Assembly: GCF_036417845.1 (NCBI RefSeq)
Contig: NC_089983.1
Location: forward strand, 26,037,297-26,101,296
Direction of reading: 5' to 3'
From: Apteryx mantelli
Lineage: Eukaryota; Chordata; Aves; Apterygiformes; Apterygidae
Length of the DNA: 64,000 nucleotides
Below, in pieces: positions 13,301 to 27,590 of the stretch. A model generated the notes under the pieces. The model had not been told where the DNA came from. It made no database searches and saw only the letters and a program-made list of their open reading frames with translations. The position numbers were made by a program, and so were the translations under genes. Numbering within the stretch: position 1 is the first letter of the stretch; each line of letters opens with the position of its first letter.

Positions 13301-16300
13301 CGTGCAGAACTGGCCTTGAGCATGCTCAGAGCAAGCTGAATGTCATCTGCCAGACGCTAGCAAACCTTTACCAATCATAAATTATACAGATTGGGGCAGA
13401 TTGTTTTTGCAGGTTGCTTTGCTGGTGTATGAGAACCTTCTGATGTGGTTGTAAGACTTTTCTGTGGACAAAACGGGTTGATTCCCCAACTTAGTCTTGG
13501 GAAATGACTGAGCCCCTTTGGCTAACAAATTTCCACAAGTTTTGCATGGGATGGAAATGCAAAATAGAATTTTCACCTTACTTTCTCATTTGATCAAATT
13601 AGAATCTACTAAAAACAGCTCTTAAAGTATTAAGTGAAAACCATAAAGGGTGTCACTGTGTGTTGTATATATTATAAGTAAACAAACCATTTGCTCAGAC
13701 ACATAGTGAGCCTGTGTGACTCAGTATTGATTTTTTTATATTTATCTCTACTCAGTCAGATGTTCCTTCTTGTTTCTTATACTGTCATATGTCTTACATT
13801 TAAGTCCTCTGAGATAGGAAATGTATTTGTTCAATGCCCAGTAGAATATAGTTTCTGTTCCAATTGGGTGAAAAGAAAATTCAGATAATGGCAATGTCCT
13901 GGTGTAGAAGGTATACAAGTATGAACATTTCAGTCATAGAGATAAAGCAATCCATCTGAGACCACAGAGACAGCACCTACCAGAATCCCACCATTCCTGT
14001 CCGTGGGTTGTGTTTTCAAACTACCCCAGACTAGTACTGCTTGACTTTGAAGTCAAATAGTAAGATGTATAACTACCTGTGTAACTTTCCCAGGCGTTAG
14101 TGCTGGTGGTACAATGGAGCCTAAAGCTTTCAAATGGAAGCAACCAGCCCCAAAACTTTGATGCCAGGCAGCAACAGGCCACATTTTCTCTTGTGAGCCA
14201 CATAATTCTCTTGTGAACTCTTCTTCTGTATTTTCAAATAAAAGTTCTGCATTTGATTTGAAATAGGTGGCTTAGAGAGGGAAAGAGAACTTGTTTTGTG
14301 GCACACCTTATTTTAAATAGGTTATTCTTAACTGAATTTACTAGCATCTCTTGTGTGCAAATGAGCAGCTCATGTTCTTGTCTTGGAGTCCAGGAGCAGG
14401 ATGCACGATTCACTGTTTCTGAGCTGAAACTGGTGCCAGTGTGATGGTGGCTGGAAGAATCTAAAGGTATTTTGAAGTTTTAAGGGTGCTTTAGAAGTAC
14501 CCAAAAAAAGATTATTTGATTGAAACTGGTAATGTGGTATTTTTAAGTTTTAATTTTAATTTCAAGTTCTCTGAACAATGATGATCTCCAAAGTGAAGAA
14601 TCTCATTTTGAGAGGCTGCTGCATACTTTCCTATCCCCTTAAGTGACTGGAGCAGATAAAGTGGAATCAGTAATATTTATTTCCTCATTTGTTGGTTTTC
14701 TTCTTCCTAGCATATCTTTGCAGGGTACTAAGGTCCCCAGGATTTACTAAAACTTTTTTTTAATTCATATATCCTTAAAGAAGTGTTTGTATATGCTGAC
14801 TGAAGCCAAGAGGAAGACAAATTAACTTTAGCTGCTATAGGGAACTAGAAAATGAAGTGTTCCATAACTGACAAACTGTATGAGATGACTGGACAAGTTC
14901 CTTTTTTATTCATCTAAAATGTACCAGTTAATGCACCAGATAATGCAACTGAATTGCAGGGTAAAACCCAGTTGCATGTAATTGTGTACAGTACTTAAAT
15001 GAAAACACTACAGGAATAATATGTGCTTCCAAGGGAAGGAACTGTTATTGTCATCTTCTGGTTTTTGTTACTTAACAACAAATTCCCCAGGGAGGTTTCC
15101 TCTTAGGAGGAATAATGGAGTTTAGAGTTATTCACAGTAAGAGTGGTATGACTGCTGTTTGCTTAGATTGAAACTTTTTGTTCTTCTGACAAATATGTTT
15201 ATTCACTATCAAGCAGTGGAACTGATTTGGCACCACAGAAATCATGGCAATGACACTGCATATATACTAGTGTTTAACAGCTTCCAAGGCCTTCACAAAC
15301 ACTAGCCATACTAACTGGTGTTGGTTTTGTGTTCACTCCAGGCTTTCCGCTGGGAGGTATGGAGAGAAGTAAATGAAAGTAGAATGGAAAAATCCCACAA
15401 GGGAAAGTGAAAAAATATAGTGTATTTTAACCTTCTTCCCCTTATCTAGAGATAAGTGCCCCACTGCCATTTCTTAGCTAGGCATGACTTTATGCCCTAG
15501 GAAGTGAAAACAGAGGCAAAAAAAAAATCACTCTGTGAAGTAGGGTTCTCCCTGACAGTGTCAAACAGCAAAATGGCAGGTAGGTGCAGCACTGGCTCCG
15601 TTCTTCCCCAGGGATCTAAAGCTGCAGTGTTGGAACAGCCCTGAGAAAAGCACCGGCGAGCCGGATTGCTCCAGGCAAGGTCAGGGCATCTTTTCCCAGG
15701 GCTTTCCTCTGGGTGGTTTTCCCTTAGGTTTCTGTGGGTGCTCCCATCGATCTCTCGCAAAGACTCCTCTTCAATGCCGGAGGAGCTCTGCTTGCAGTGC
15801 CTGAGGAGCCCTGTTGGCCCAAGCACTGGAAGGGCATGTCCGTTCCCGTCCGAGGCGTTTGGCAGTGTGGGCGCTGTGAATATACTCCACTGCTGTACGT
15901 GCAGGAGGGGAGAGGGCTGCTTGTTCTTGCTTCCTCTCTTCGCACTTGGAAGCAGTGTCTGGTCCATGCTTTGTCATGGCCCTGTCTGGGCTGGCTGGAA
16001 AATGCTTTTGTAGGGCAAGGCACCTGCTTACGCTGGCTCTTTTTAGAAATCACCATTCCGGAGGTAAAGTAGCTTTTTGTTTGTTCTAAAGTTCTTGTGC
16101 CCTTGACATCTTTCTTTTAAAGGTCTGGAGTGTTACTGTGATGTGACACTTCTGAGGGGGGGAAAAAGCCAACTGCTTCTCTAGGCACGTGTGATGCGAT
16201 AAGTCTCAGTTCTGTTGAACAGAATTCCCACAGATTTTAGTTACGTTTCTCTGTACTTAATTCCGTCAGGATCAGGTCCTTGTTTCTTCATTTCTCAACA

Positions 16301-19300
16301 GAGCACATGACTCCTGGTATCACAGTAATTTTCTGTAAAGCATATCAGTACATGATCTTCAGACTCTGTCACTAGGGTATACTATCTGATGCAAGGGAAA
16401 GCATAAAAATATGGGATTATTTTATAGCTCTTAAGACTATAGATATGCAAATAATAAGTCTCATGGACAAAGGTCTTCAAAAGCAGAATTCCAAGGAGCA
16501 ATGCAATGTACTAGCTTTTAAACTGGAAGTTGAGAGAACAGTAATTGTCCCATTTAGCAAAAAGCCCAAAGTTAAATATGTCACAAAGTTTACTTAAATC
16601 TAAACTATTAACATCATAAAAGCTCAAGTAGGTATAAACAGCCTGTGTAACAGCTGGTGCCTCTGAGCCCCTGCTGGCAGTGCATAGCGACGGGGAAGTG
16701 GATGAAGGAACACCTTTGGACCCCTGTAGTTTGTGGTAATGCTTTGAGGCATTGCCACCAAGAGCCGCCTGGACTCCGCTGCTCAGCGTAGGAATTCATT
16801 CCCCATAAGGGACCATGCCCGTAACGTGCTGGGTCTGCTGGGACGTGGCCTGCAGAAAAACTAAACAATGGAAGCGCGGCCTCTACCAAAACGACTGTGA
16901 CTAATCTTGTTCTCTCCCCCAAGGAGCTGGTGCTGCAGTCCTCTTCCTACTCTGGGGCAACCTTAACTTTTAAAGTGGAGCAGAAGGGTTTTAGGAAGCC
17001 CCTGCTGCTTTTCTTGTCACTGTTCTCTTAGGTCACCCGCACAGTGCAACCTTGCAGGGAAGTAAATGAACTTAGTTGAACAGAGTTTAGAAATTGGTTT
17101 GCACTGTATTTCTATTCCATTAGTAGTAACTTTCAGACAGCTGTGCACCAAAATCAACAGAGACAGTGTTACCTGTGCACAATGGAAAACCTATCAGAGC
17201 CAAAGCCATATACTTAACTGTAAATTTAATTATTCTTTTTGCTACTCAGTACTTGGCCTTTTGCTATTCGAGGGGTGGAGAGGGAAGGGCGAGAAAGAGG
17301 AAGAAACAAAATGCATGCAGAGTGGGATATAATCAGATTAACTGTGCAGTTATATTCTTCTGAGAAACCTACTAATAGAGTCCTGATGCCAAGCCATTTC
17401 AAGCTGGAAGACCAAATTGCTGCCTCCACTTTCAATATCAGCCTGCAAATCTGGGGGCTTCTCCTGATTGCCAGTTGCCAGGTGTGTTGTGGGGTTGTGT
17501 GTAGCCAGTCAGGAACCCGAGCTCCTTTTGACTGAGTTACAGAGACAAGAGGTGTATTCAGTGGGCCTGTCTTCGGGTAGGTCAAGAGCCATGAGTCAGT
17601 AATCCCCAGGTCTGCAAGGCAGAAGTTCCTGCTCAAGGTGGTGCTGACTGACTTTCATGCAAAAGCCATGGTGAGGTGGTCACATGATGGATGAGGGCTG
17701 AACCTGTTCCCTGATGGCTAACAAGTGGCCCTCTCAGACCAGGGCCAATACTGGGCAGAAACTTGCTTGGATGTGGCCCACATAGTACCCCAGGATCATA
17801 AGTGAGATGTGGGATTCATGCCTGTTCTCTCAACAGGGGGTGAATTTTTCACCATCTAAGTGAACAGAGAACTTTAGTCTCCAAAGCTGTTGTTTGGATG
17901 CCTTTCACCAACCCTGTAATTTCCTGCTTCTTTTTAACTGTTCTCCTAATTCATTGCAATTACCTTTCCTAATTCATAGTAAATGCATAGATATTATTTA
18001 TGCAGAGAATATAGCATGCAGTAAATATACCTATTCACATACTGAGCCTCCCTTTTTCCTATTTATCCTGGGAAAAATATTCTTTCCAATAAATATTAAT
18101 AAAAGAAAAATCCACAGTCTGATCTTGTGCATGTTCTGATCTTGCACACTTTACTCAGACATAGTGCCAATCCATATGGAATTACTGGCACTTGTGCCTA
18201 AGGAAGGAGTAAAAGATCTCATCCATTATACAGTGGAGATGTTGGTAGAATTTTATAATCGTCCCCCAAGTATTCACAGACTCCAGTCCATGTCTATATT
18301 TGGCATCCAGATATTCCTGGTGTGGAATATACCACCCAAGGGAAATGCAAAAAATAGACTAAAGTTCCTGCTGATTGGAATTTACTTTTCCAAAAAAATA
18401 CATATGTAAAAGGACTTGAGCTTCTCAAACTCTGGATAGGATGCTGTTTACTGTAAATTGGTGAACAGCTTTTTAACTCCAGTGAAATTAGGCCTGTTTA
18501 TAGTACTGTATTATCCTGCTTGTAGTTAGCTCCTTTTCCACTTTCTAGCTGGTCACAAGTTTTCAGTGCTTCCAGAATGAAGATCCAGACTGTAAAGAGG
18601 AAAAAAAAAATTAAGCAAAAGGAGACTTTTTTCCAAAAAGAAACCAATTACTCAAATTTTACAACTACCCATGTTGAACAGAGATAATGGAGGAGAAAGG
18701 AGCTCAGTTTGCAAAGAAGATTAGACAAAATTCCCTGAAAAAACAAATAGTTGTATAAACTATAAGAATCCTGCTTTTAGAATTAATAGCAATTAGTAAA
18801 TATTAGTTCAGTTGTCATGCATTTTAGTAATTTGTAATTTATATTTTAAGTTACAATTCACTCAGGTATGTTTATCTATGGACATGGAGAATTCCCCTTA
18901 TTTGGTAGAGATCAGATGCTTTTCATCAAAAGGTTCTCTAGTTTAATGGTAAATTACAGACTTAATACAGAAGTTGGTTTGAAATTGTATTGCCTGTGTC
19001 AGGTGGAAGGTTGGGCTTGCTGGTGAATATTGTTTCTGTGGCTTTAAAACGTGTGGATGTTGTGGTAGATCATGATTACTAAGTGCAGGTTTATTTAGCT
19101 TTGTTCATTTGTACATATATTTGTGTATACATGTAAAACAAAAAATGCTGATGAGAAGTATGAATATAAAATATTACTCAGATTTAAGTGAGATTTTTAA
19201 AACAGTTAATTTCTTTCTACATTAGTAGCCAAGTACATAAAAACTCTTCCTCATATTGTCCATATCTGAAGCTTTTTATAAAGTTAAGGATTCTCAATAA

Positions 19301-22300
19301 TAGTTAAAGACAAATTGCTCAGTACTAAATATGTCTTATTACCATCATAACAATGCTGATATATTGAAAAAGGCCAGTAACAAATAGGTACGCTTTTGGC
19401 AAGATATAACACAATGTGCTAGAAAATGATGGAAGGTTTCTGTGTCTCTATGTGCAATGGGATTACATCCGTATCAATTCCCTGTGCAGGACTACTTCAG
19501 GAGCCTGCTAATACCTACAATATTATTTTGAGGGATAGCAGACAAGTAACTTTCTGAGAGCAAGGTTTTTCAGTTCAGCTTTGTTCACTCAAGTCAAGAA
19601 ATACATAGGTGTTTCTAGGCATGTTATGTTTTCTTAGTAAAGACTTTTATACACAGCTGTCCTCGGAAAGGGTAGCCTGTGGCTAAACCCAGGGATAATA
19701 GCTGAAAATGTAATGTCTCATACACATGTAGCTGTTGTCTCTGTGCACGCTTAATTAAAAAAAAAAGGCAGAAAATAAAAATGTTGAGTTTTCACATACT
19801 TAGATTCCTTTTGCTAATTGCTAACACATCAGGGATACAAGGAAGTGTTAAAGAGGTGGTCGTGTGGTAATGGTATTTTAATGCCTAAAATGACAGCTAA
19901 AATAAGATTTTTTTGCTGAGATCAGAGCACATCTGTTTGTAGGAGGCTATTTTTAAATAGCAGACAAAAGAAAGGAAGAAAGAAGAGAGTTCACTTGAAA
20001 AATATATGCATTAGAAAGCAGAATCATTTCAAATAGTGTTACTAGTTTGCTTACTTTTACATTTATCATCTAGACATAACGGTCTTAAATATCCTATATA
20101 CGATTTAATTAGAAACCTCTGAAGATTTCATTGTTTGGAAGTTACTCATTTTAACACATGAAAAGGAGCAGGAAAATTCTGTGTTAAGCTTTTGTCCCTG
20201 AATTTGTATCTTTCCAGATATGTTGGGAGCAGTGTAAAAACAACCTCTCCATCTTTCATGCAGAGATGATGATGGAGGAGGAACTGCCAAGGTGAATTTT
20301 TGACTATCAGAGATTTTGTTCATGTTTTGGATGAAGGTCAAGACAGGTTCTCTGCTTTATCTGACATGATTCCCCCACTGTTATAATATAAGGAACTGGG
20401 AAATGTGTAAATATTTGATATTTCTGAAGAAACATAGTGGGCAACATTAAATATTTACATCTCTCTAGAAAGTCTCATTGATGCCACCAGGATACCTAGG
20501 TCTACATCTCACATGCTCTAATTCACCCTAAACACCCACTGTTTACTAATCTTCAGCCCCCGTCTGTGCCGATAATGAGCAAGAGGAAATGGAAACAGCA
20601 GGGATTGTATGCTACTGAGAAGTCCCAGTTTCCATGCCTGGTTGTAATTCTTTCAGCAAACTCTTACCGACTGTGCTCCTGCTTTGAAGTTCGAACACCT
20701 CAGTATTAGTGCTTGGCTCTGGTGATTTGGCTAACAGATTTGTTTTCTCGTAGCTAGGGGTTAGCAGCTCGGCATGACGGCTTGCTCTTGCCTTCGCGTG
20801 TGGTGTGCCTGCTCAAGGTCAGGGGCACACAGGTTGTTTTGCCCCATCATTGCGATGTTAATTGCTCGTATTTGCTGGTGACAGGTACCAGACAGAAAAC
20901 ACTCCCGATGCTACTCCACCATCCAATGTGTGCGTGTGGACTTACCCACGCCAGTGAAGGAGGGGAGTTTCCATACGAATGAGCAGGGCCTGTTTTTGTG
21001 AGCAAGTGGTATGTATGGGTTTTCCACTACTGATGCACTCTGGGATTCAGCATGCTCTGTTAGCCTATATCCCCTCATCCAGAATACTCAAATGCATTGA
21101 TAAAGAGTAATTGCATGCTTCTAATCCAAACCAAAAATCTCAGGGTCCATGACTGCCCATGTTTGCCTTTTTACCTCCATAGCCTGTGTGAGACAGCAAA
21201 TTATTTGTGTAAATGGCTCTACAGCCACATCTACTAGCACTCCTGTGTAGTCAGGCCACTGTGCAACTTACTGCTCCTAGGTGTAGTCCTTTATTCATAA
21301 ATCAAATACTGTTTTCTCGAGTGACAACTGAGGTGAAGGCTGCAATCAATTTACAGTCTTAGATACAACTTGTGCCATCTGCAGTATTACTAGCTCATGT
21401 CTTCATTAGCTATCCAGGTGTATGTAAGAGCTTTAGGCATACTTTCTGCTCAGAAGATAAAGAAGTGTTTTTGTCTTGTGCATACACAAGGTGAGATGCA
21501 GCATTAGTTACAAGCAGTTGGCTTATCATATAAGATTACTGCTGAAAATCCCATGGAGACTTCAGTCCTCCAGAAGGTGCCAGTCAACAGGTTTCTCATC
21601 TGTGACAAGGATGGAGAAATAGATGGTTTGTTTACAGAGGATTTACCAGACTTGAGATGTGTTTCCCTTCACGTTTCAGCGGTCAGTGGGCAGAGCTGGC
21701 AGGCCCTTTGGTGTCCGCAGTGGCTCGGGCACCAAGGAGCTGGGCAAACCCAGCTCCGAGGGCTCTGCAAGCATGGCGCCCTCCCTGGACACCCTGCGGC
21801 TGCCTCTGCCGCCCTGCGCTGCCTTTCCTCACCCTGCCAAAGGGCACCTGGAGGTGCCATCACGTGCCAGGATCTGTCTGGAGTGACACCTCTGGAGGCT
21901 GTTTTGCTTGGGCGTAGCTTAAAAATACCTCGGGGACTGCTGTGAGTTACTTGCTGGGATAATATATTCGTCGTGTCCTGAGAATAGTGCAGAGAGGGGT
22001 ATTTGGGGGAATATAATACGACATCTGCCCCAGCAGCTGCTCCAGGCACTGCTCTGGCATGGGGCAGTACATGCAGCTGGCTCCCCACGCAGCAGTTAGC
22101 ACATTAAAAGTGACTTTGTAAATGTAGCTTCTTAAAGCGCTAGAAATAAGCCCACCCCGGTGGGTGCTGCCTGTTGCTCTGAGAGGCTGAGGATGAGCCC
22201 AGCGCAGCAGCGTTGTGCACAAACACGGTGGCTGCCTGAACTCTTCAGCTTCCCCTTGGCTCCTCCAAAGCTTGAGGGCCAGCACAAGGTGTCCCTGCAG

Positions 22301-23023
22301 GCTCGGTGAGGGAAAAGGCTTCAGCTGTACACGTTTCACAGTACTCTCCAGGGTCTCCCAGTGTAAATAATGCCCTGGCCTATATTTGGCTGTTTGGCCC
22401 AAAACTTTGAATCAAGGGCAGAGCAGGTGCATCTGTGGATGCATGTTTGCACATACACTCATACTACAACCACAAGAGCTCAGGCACACGTGCACAAGTA
22501 GGCGTTTGTACACCCAAAAAGTTTCATGCAAACGCATCCATTTTGTAGCATAGTCCGTCTTCAGTCATGCATGTACTTGCTTTTCCTGCATCCTCTGTGT
22601 GTTCACACTTTAAATAGCTGTATCTTTGATTAGATGGACATGAATACGCAGCTGCTGAAGTTCCTTGAATTTGAAAGGTTTGTGCTGGTCTTGCCTTGTC
22701 AGGCTGAACAGATCCTCTCTTTTTCCGAGTGCATCCCTCTATCCAACAACATTTTGTACCGTACCTGCCAGATTCCAGGGAAGGTAGGATCATCTTGGCA
22801 TAGGTAATCTTGCATAAGCCCAGCACGGGACAGCAGGCATATGCAAGCAAGCCATGTGGGCAGCAGGCAGGTGCTTGCCTGCAAATGTGTTGCCCTCAGC
22901 TGTTTGTCACCATCTCTCTGGGGTTAACTACTCCCGCATCTCTGCATAGAGATAGTAGAAGGGATCCTGGTAACCATTTCCACACAGTTTCTAGCAGGAT
23001 CAGTCAGATTAGTTTGACCCACT

Positions 23024-23052
23024 GATATATATATATATATATATATATATAA
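23024..23052. repeat. (AT)n dinucleotide microsatellite
   Basis: An uninterrupted AT run of roughly 14 units, flanked by unique sequence in intron 1. It is probably length-polymorphic and has no evident function. Confidence 0.9.
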
Positions 23053-23633
23053 GCTAATTTGGCTTATTTGAGTGAAGCAAACTAGTAGGAAGCCCTTAGG
23101 CAGCAGGCCTGGGCGGTGATCACTGGCTGGTGGTCACCAAAAGGCTGTTGGGAATGCTACTGTCTTCATCTGGCACTGCCAAATTCAAAAGATGATGGTT
23201 TCAGTGGATGCCTCTTAATTTACCTATAAATCACATGTAAATTACATAAAATGCATCAAACCATGTGCAAAGAAGCTCTCATTGGCTCACTCCTGTAATT
23301 CATAACCTCACTGTCCTTCCTTACATGACATATACACTTCCAGGCCTGTTTGTCCCAACATTATGGGTGCACGCTTCTAACTGGGAAGAGAATATCTACT
23401 CCTTTGAAGTAATAAACTGTATTTCATAGGATGCAAACTCCTGTGAAAACTGTTTGCCATGTTCAAATGAAAAATATTTCTAAAAATTGCTAATAACTAT
23501 CTTTTCGAAATGAATGCATTACCACTCTGAAAATTTGATAAGCAAATATCCTTAAACTGAAATTTCCCACGCCTGTAGCCTAATTGCGTTCTCCATTGTT
23601 GCATTTGTTTCCTCTAAAAAAGAAAAAGGGCAG

Positions 23634-23732
23634 TTGAATGTAGCACAGCATTCAGAGTTTGGTATTAATGCAAAGAAATAGTACAAAAAGGTCCATTGAG
23701 TCATATAGTGACTCAGAAAGCAATAGAGGAGA
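23634..23732 (+). repeat. Unidentified dispersed repeat, copy 1
   Basis: This copy shares a block running from TTCAGAGTTTGGTATTAATG through GGTCCATTGAGTCA to a GAGGAG-type end with 28061-28168, in the same orientation. By hand count about 84% of the central 70 positions agree. The shared TTGAA...GCACAGC upstream suggests the element starts before the best-matching core. I do not recognise the family. It has no coding capacity and lies in intron 1. Confidence 0.65.
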
Positions 23733-24719
23733 TCCCTTTCTGGCTATGCAGAAATGTCAGTGGTTCATCATGAGAGCAGAAATCTCTTAAACATGCTGGA
23801 AGAGGCAATTAGTTTCTTCATCTGTTTTTAAAAAGTGAAGCAAGTCTAGCAAGGTGCAGTACGGAAGTGCAGCGTTGTACGCAACTCCACAGGAAGCAAG
23901 ATTGAAGCTACTGGGGAAGTTCAGAACTGGGTGACCTCCAACGGATGCAAATAGCGCAGGTTAGTCTTTTTAAGTCTCTCTTTTTAACCAGGCTAAGGGG
24001 GTTCTGCGTGCATATTTTCAGTTCTTTGAATATATATCTTTTGGAATAAGAAGTCTTTCGTACAGATGGCACTCGTTCTGTTCGAAGGTGGTGGCATGTG
24101 GGCTTTTACAGCAGGACCATACAAAAGCAAGAACAGGAAGCTTTTCTGTGCATTAGCCCAGCATGTGCAAAGCTGGAGCCTGGCTTGCTGCACAACAGCA
24201 GCATGGGTCAGAGCTGTGTTAGAAATAGGAATGAGCTCTTCTCTGCCTTTTTTCAAGTGCAGGTTAAAACTCTTGACTATACTGAGAACTTCATTTTGTT
24301 TGTTTCAGCTGACAGTGAGTCTAGAGCTGTTTTGTTTGGTTTTAGTGGTATACTCTGAGTTTTGTTTTCTCTCATTCCTCAAGATTTCTATTGAGGAATT
24401 CGGTCTTAACTTTTGTGTGTTGGAGTTTCTTGGCTTGGGAATTTTCTGTATCAGGAATGAAACAGAACCAGTTTCTCTCCACTTGGAGCTCTCAAGGTGA
24501 GCAGATCTAATGAGATGCACGCTTTATACTCCTAGACAAAAATACTTCCCTTATTTTTAAACATTATTAGAATATTGTGATTAATTAGCAAATTGGAACA
24601 CAAAGTTGGAATGCAAGTTAAAGAAAGTAAACTTAAGGGTGATGGAGTAGAATGCTGTAGCAGTACTTCACAAAATCTGAAATAACATTTGTGATGGAAG
24701 TTTGTAATGCCCAAGGGAG

Positions 24720-24945
24720 CCTGCCAAACGGCCGGTGTTTGGAGCGCGGGTACAGGTCAGACAGGGAAGGACTCGCGCGGCCGGCTGGGTGCTGGGCGCC
24801 CATGGTCCCGCGGGGGCGTGCGGAGCCCACGAGGAACGGCCGCGCAGCCGGGCGGGCAGGGGCAGGCTGACGGGAAGGGGCCGCTCCACGCAGAGCCCTC
24901 CGGGGCCTCCGAGCTTTGCCGGATGGACACAGCGCCTTTGACAGT
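24720..24945 (+). promoter_or_regulatory. Intronic GC-rich islet ending in a donor-like site
   Basis: About 200 bp of dense GC and CpG in the AT-rich intron, followed directly by CAGT|GTAAGTG at 24945/24946, a good splice donor. CpG-dense sequence ending in a donor on the gene's strand fits an alternative first exon, but no TATA box or other core element is evident. A local GC peak is the alternative reading. Confidence 0.35.
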
Positions 24946-25234
24946 GTAAGTGATAGCAATCTACCATGCAGTGCAGCTGGTGGGCATGATAGATGCTCTT
25001 TTAAGGACACATCAGAGATTAAAATCAGAGATTTGTGTTTCAAGCAAGTTTTCGTAAAGCTGTCTATATATCCTCCCACACCTTTTAAAAATATTTCCCT
25101 GGTTCTTTTGAGGGGAAAAAAAAAAAGGTCAAACTTGCATTGCTGTTTTAGCCAGTGTGCCTCTCCTCGTTTTAGCAAGTGCATTCACCCCTCTTTCAGC
25201 GTAAGAACGTCTATGTAAAATGAATACAGCGGCT

Positions 25235-25545
25235 CAGAAAGGGTCGGGCTGCGCCAGCCCTGTCTGGGCCTTCACCAGGAGCAGTCCTCGGTCGCCTCCC
25301 GCCGGGGAGCAGGGGGCTCCTCGCCTGGCCCCCGCGTGGAGATGCGGCGGGTTTGGCAACGGCAGGGCCTGGCTTCGGCGGTGCTCGTCCCTGCCCCGGC
25401 GCTCGCTGCCCCCGGCCCGGCAGCGTTTGCTCGCGGGCCGGGCGCCCGGGGTTTCCCGCAGGTTTGCTTCGGCTGCCCGGGCAGAGCGCCCGCCGGGCTG
25501 GGGAACCGGCGAGTTCTGCAAGGCGTGCAAAAGCTCTGCCCAGCG
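25235..25545. promoter_or_regulatory. Intronic CpG-rich islet
   Basis: About 300 bp with many CpG dinucleotides, 300 bp beyond the islet at 24720-24945. Together they form the strongest CpG clustering in intron 1 away from the main promoter. They could be an internal promoter or an unmethylated enhancer. Open frames on both strands here are a composition effect. Confidence 0.4.
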
Positions 25546-27460
25546 CCAGTCTTCCTGCTTTATCGGCGTTTCTAACCTTCAGCTGAACGCTGTGCAACTC
25601 AGCTCTTCCAGTCTGACTAAGAATGTGATTTTAAACCAAATTAGTTAAATCCCCCTGCAGACACTTTAATTGCAGCTTAATCATGCCATATAGTGGTTCA
25701 TCTCCAATAGATCAGGAGCTGCTTTAAGCTAGCTTAAGTATAATGGCTTATCACTAATGCATTTGAGCCTCCACACAGAGGTTTGCACTAGGTATCTAAA
25801 ATTGAATTTAAAATAAACCAATACCCTTTTCTTAAATAAATAAAGCCTAACACTTTTACTCTACCACCAAGATTGAGCACAGACAACCAGAACTGGAGAC
25901 TAAAGCGAGGAGGAAATCCCGAATGGGCCTGTTGCACCAGCTTGTATTATGAAAAACAGGGAAAGAATGTTTCTTTCCCAAACAAATTAAAAAAGAAATC
26001 TGCAAAAAGAGGAAAGGGAGTAAAGAGTACAGACTAAACAAAAGGAAATAAATACGGATTGGAATGAGAGAGAGAAGGAAACCAAAAAAAGAAAATATTA
26101 AAAAATGGAACCAGATGGGTGCAGATTTTTTGCTCAAAACCTCTTTTACTGAAGTTCAGAAGGAAGGGAGAATGTGTGCATGCGTGTGTGTGTGCGTTTG
26201 AGTACAACTTTATTGATAATATCTATGGAAGAAACCTTCATTTTTCTGTGTGATCTTTTTACTGTTATTATTTATTTTGGTTACTTTCCCTTGGGCAGTA
26301 TTAGCATACAACTTAAAGTTTGAGATAGCACCAAAGATAGGTGGAAACAACTTTGAAATATGCTTGATTCTTCAAATAAACAGAAAAATCAAAACATTCA
26401 GGATGCCATTTGAATCATTAGTGAGTTTTGCTCTCCAAAAGCTACTAGGCTGCCTTGTCCTGTTGCCTGTGTATCTGCTGCATGCTTGGTGCAAGGGGAC
26501 AGGCATGGCCTACCCTGCAAGGGGGGAAAACAAAAGTGAAAATGTGCATCACTGACTAATGCAAACCTGAACCGTACAGGCCAGCTTCAGAGACTTAATA
26601 GCTGGGTCCCCACGTGGGTTTCAGTTCACCACACAGTTTAAGCAAAGGTTTCATACCAGTGAGAAATTTATCTTTTATCTCTAAATATGAGTAAATAAAC
26701 ACAGTCCTGCATGGTCACGGTTCTTGTACTTTATTTTAAATTGCCTGGATTTTTAAAGCCATTTTGTTTATCGCTCTGTATGTCAAATGGACAGCGGTAT
26801 CTTTGGCTGGGGCTTCATTTGCAGCATGCCTCTCTCACGCCTTGCTGGCCATTCCCTCCCCCTCCCTTCCCCACACGCACACTTGAATGCAAGTTCTGCA
26901 AATCGTTTCTGTAATTAGCTGCTAAAGCATCTAGGGGTTGAGAGGAGGTTGCTTTTGCTTTTGTTTAGTTGATTTGTTTCAGCTTTTGCATGCATTTTTC
27001 TCTAGCCTAAACTATAGAAACCTCCTTATTACAAAGCTGTTTAATGAACCATGGCATTTGAGAGAAGCAACCGTAGCAGCAGATACTCCATTCAGTCTTC
27101 CCACAGTATCAATCCACACGTGTTTTTAGGCTCTCCTGTTTTCATTCCACCATTTATATTGGCTTTTACAATGCTATGCTGAAGTCAGTGGAATTATTTC
27201 AAATTTACATTGGTTTGAGAGCAAATTGGGCCCTTTGGCCTCAGGTACTAACATTCACTGTGGGTACTGAGTGCATAGACAGTGTATTTTCCTGTTCTGA
27301 TTCCTCTTTTGATGGAGGCAGCCTTCTCTTCACATGCTGCCAGTTTTTCCTGCAAAATTTCTATTTAAACAGGGAAAGGCACAATAGATATGTGCCCAGC
27401 TTGCAGGGTCCCCAAACATTTTGGATTTGCAAATAATAGTTCTTTTCTTTTTCCTTGCAG

Positions 27461-27574
27461 GAATGTGCAACCTGGGAAATGTTATTGCAAGATAATTAAC
27501 TTGAGCACATTTATTCTGGGCTGAGCTCGCCAGGTCTTGTATTCCGTCCAGGCATCTCTCCTGCTGGTTGAGAG
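27461..27574 (+). other. WIPF1: Candidate unannotated 114-nt exon in intron 1
   Basis: It is preceded by an excellent acceptor (TCTTTTCTTTTTCCTTGCAG ending at 27460) and followed by a strong donor (GAGAG|GTAGGT at 27574/27575). A G-run of the kind that acts as an intronic splicing enhancer begins about 16 nt after the donor. The only early ATG (GAATGTG at the start) opens a ten-codon frame ending TAA, so it would be a 5' UTR exon. Splice sites of this quality occur by chance in 40 kb, so this is a prediction only. Confidence 0.35.
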
Positions 27575-27590
27575 GTAGGTACCCAGAGCT

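Noticed and set aside
15497..16072. Cluster of overlapping open frames on both strands in intron 1
   Set aside because: The region is moderately GC-rich and has few stops, but no frame dominates, no splice sites frame it and no family is recognised.
25211..25648. Open frames in the 25.2-25.6 kb GC islet
   Set aside because: Opposed low-complexity frames on both strands with no homology signal; a composition effect.
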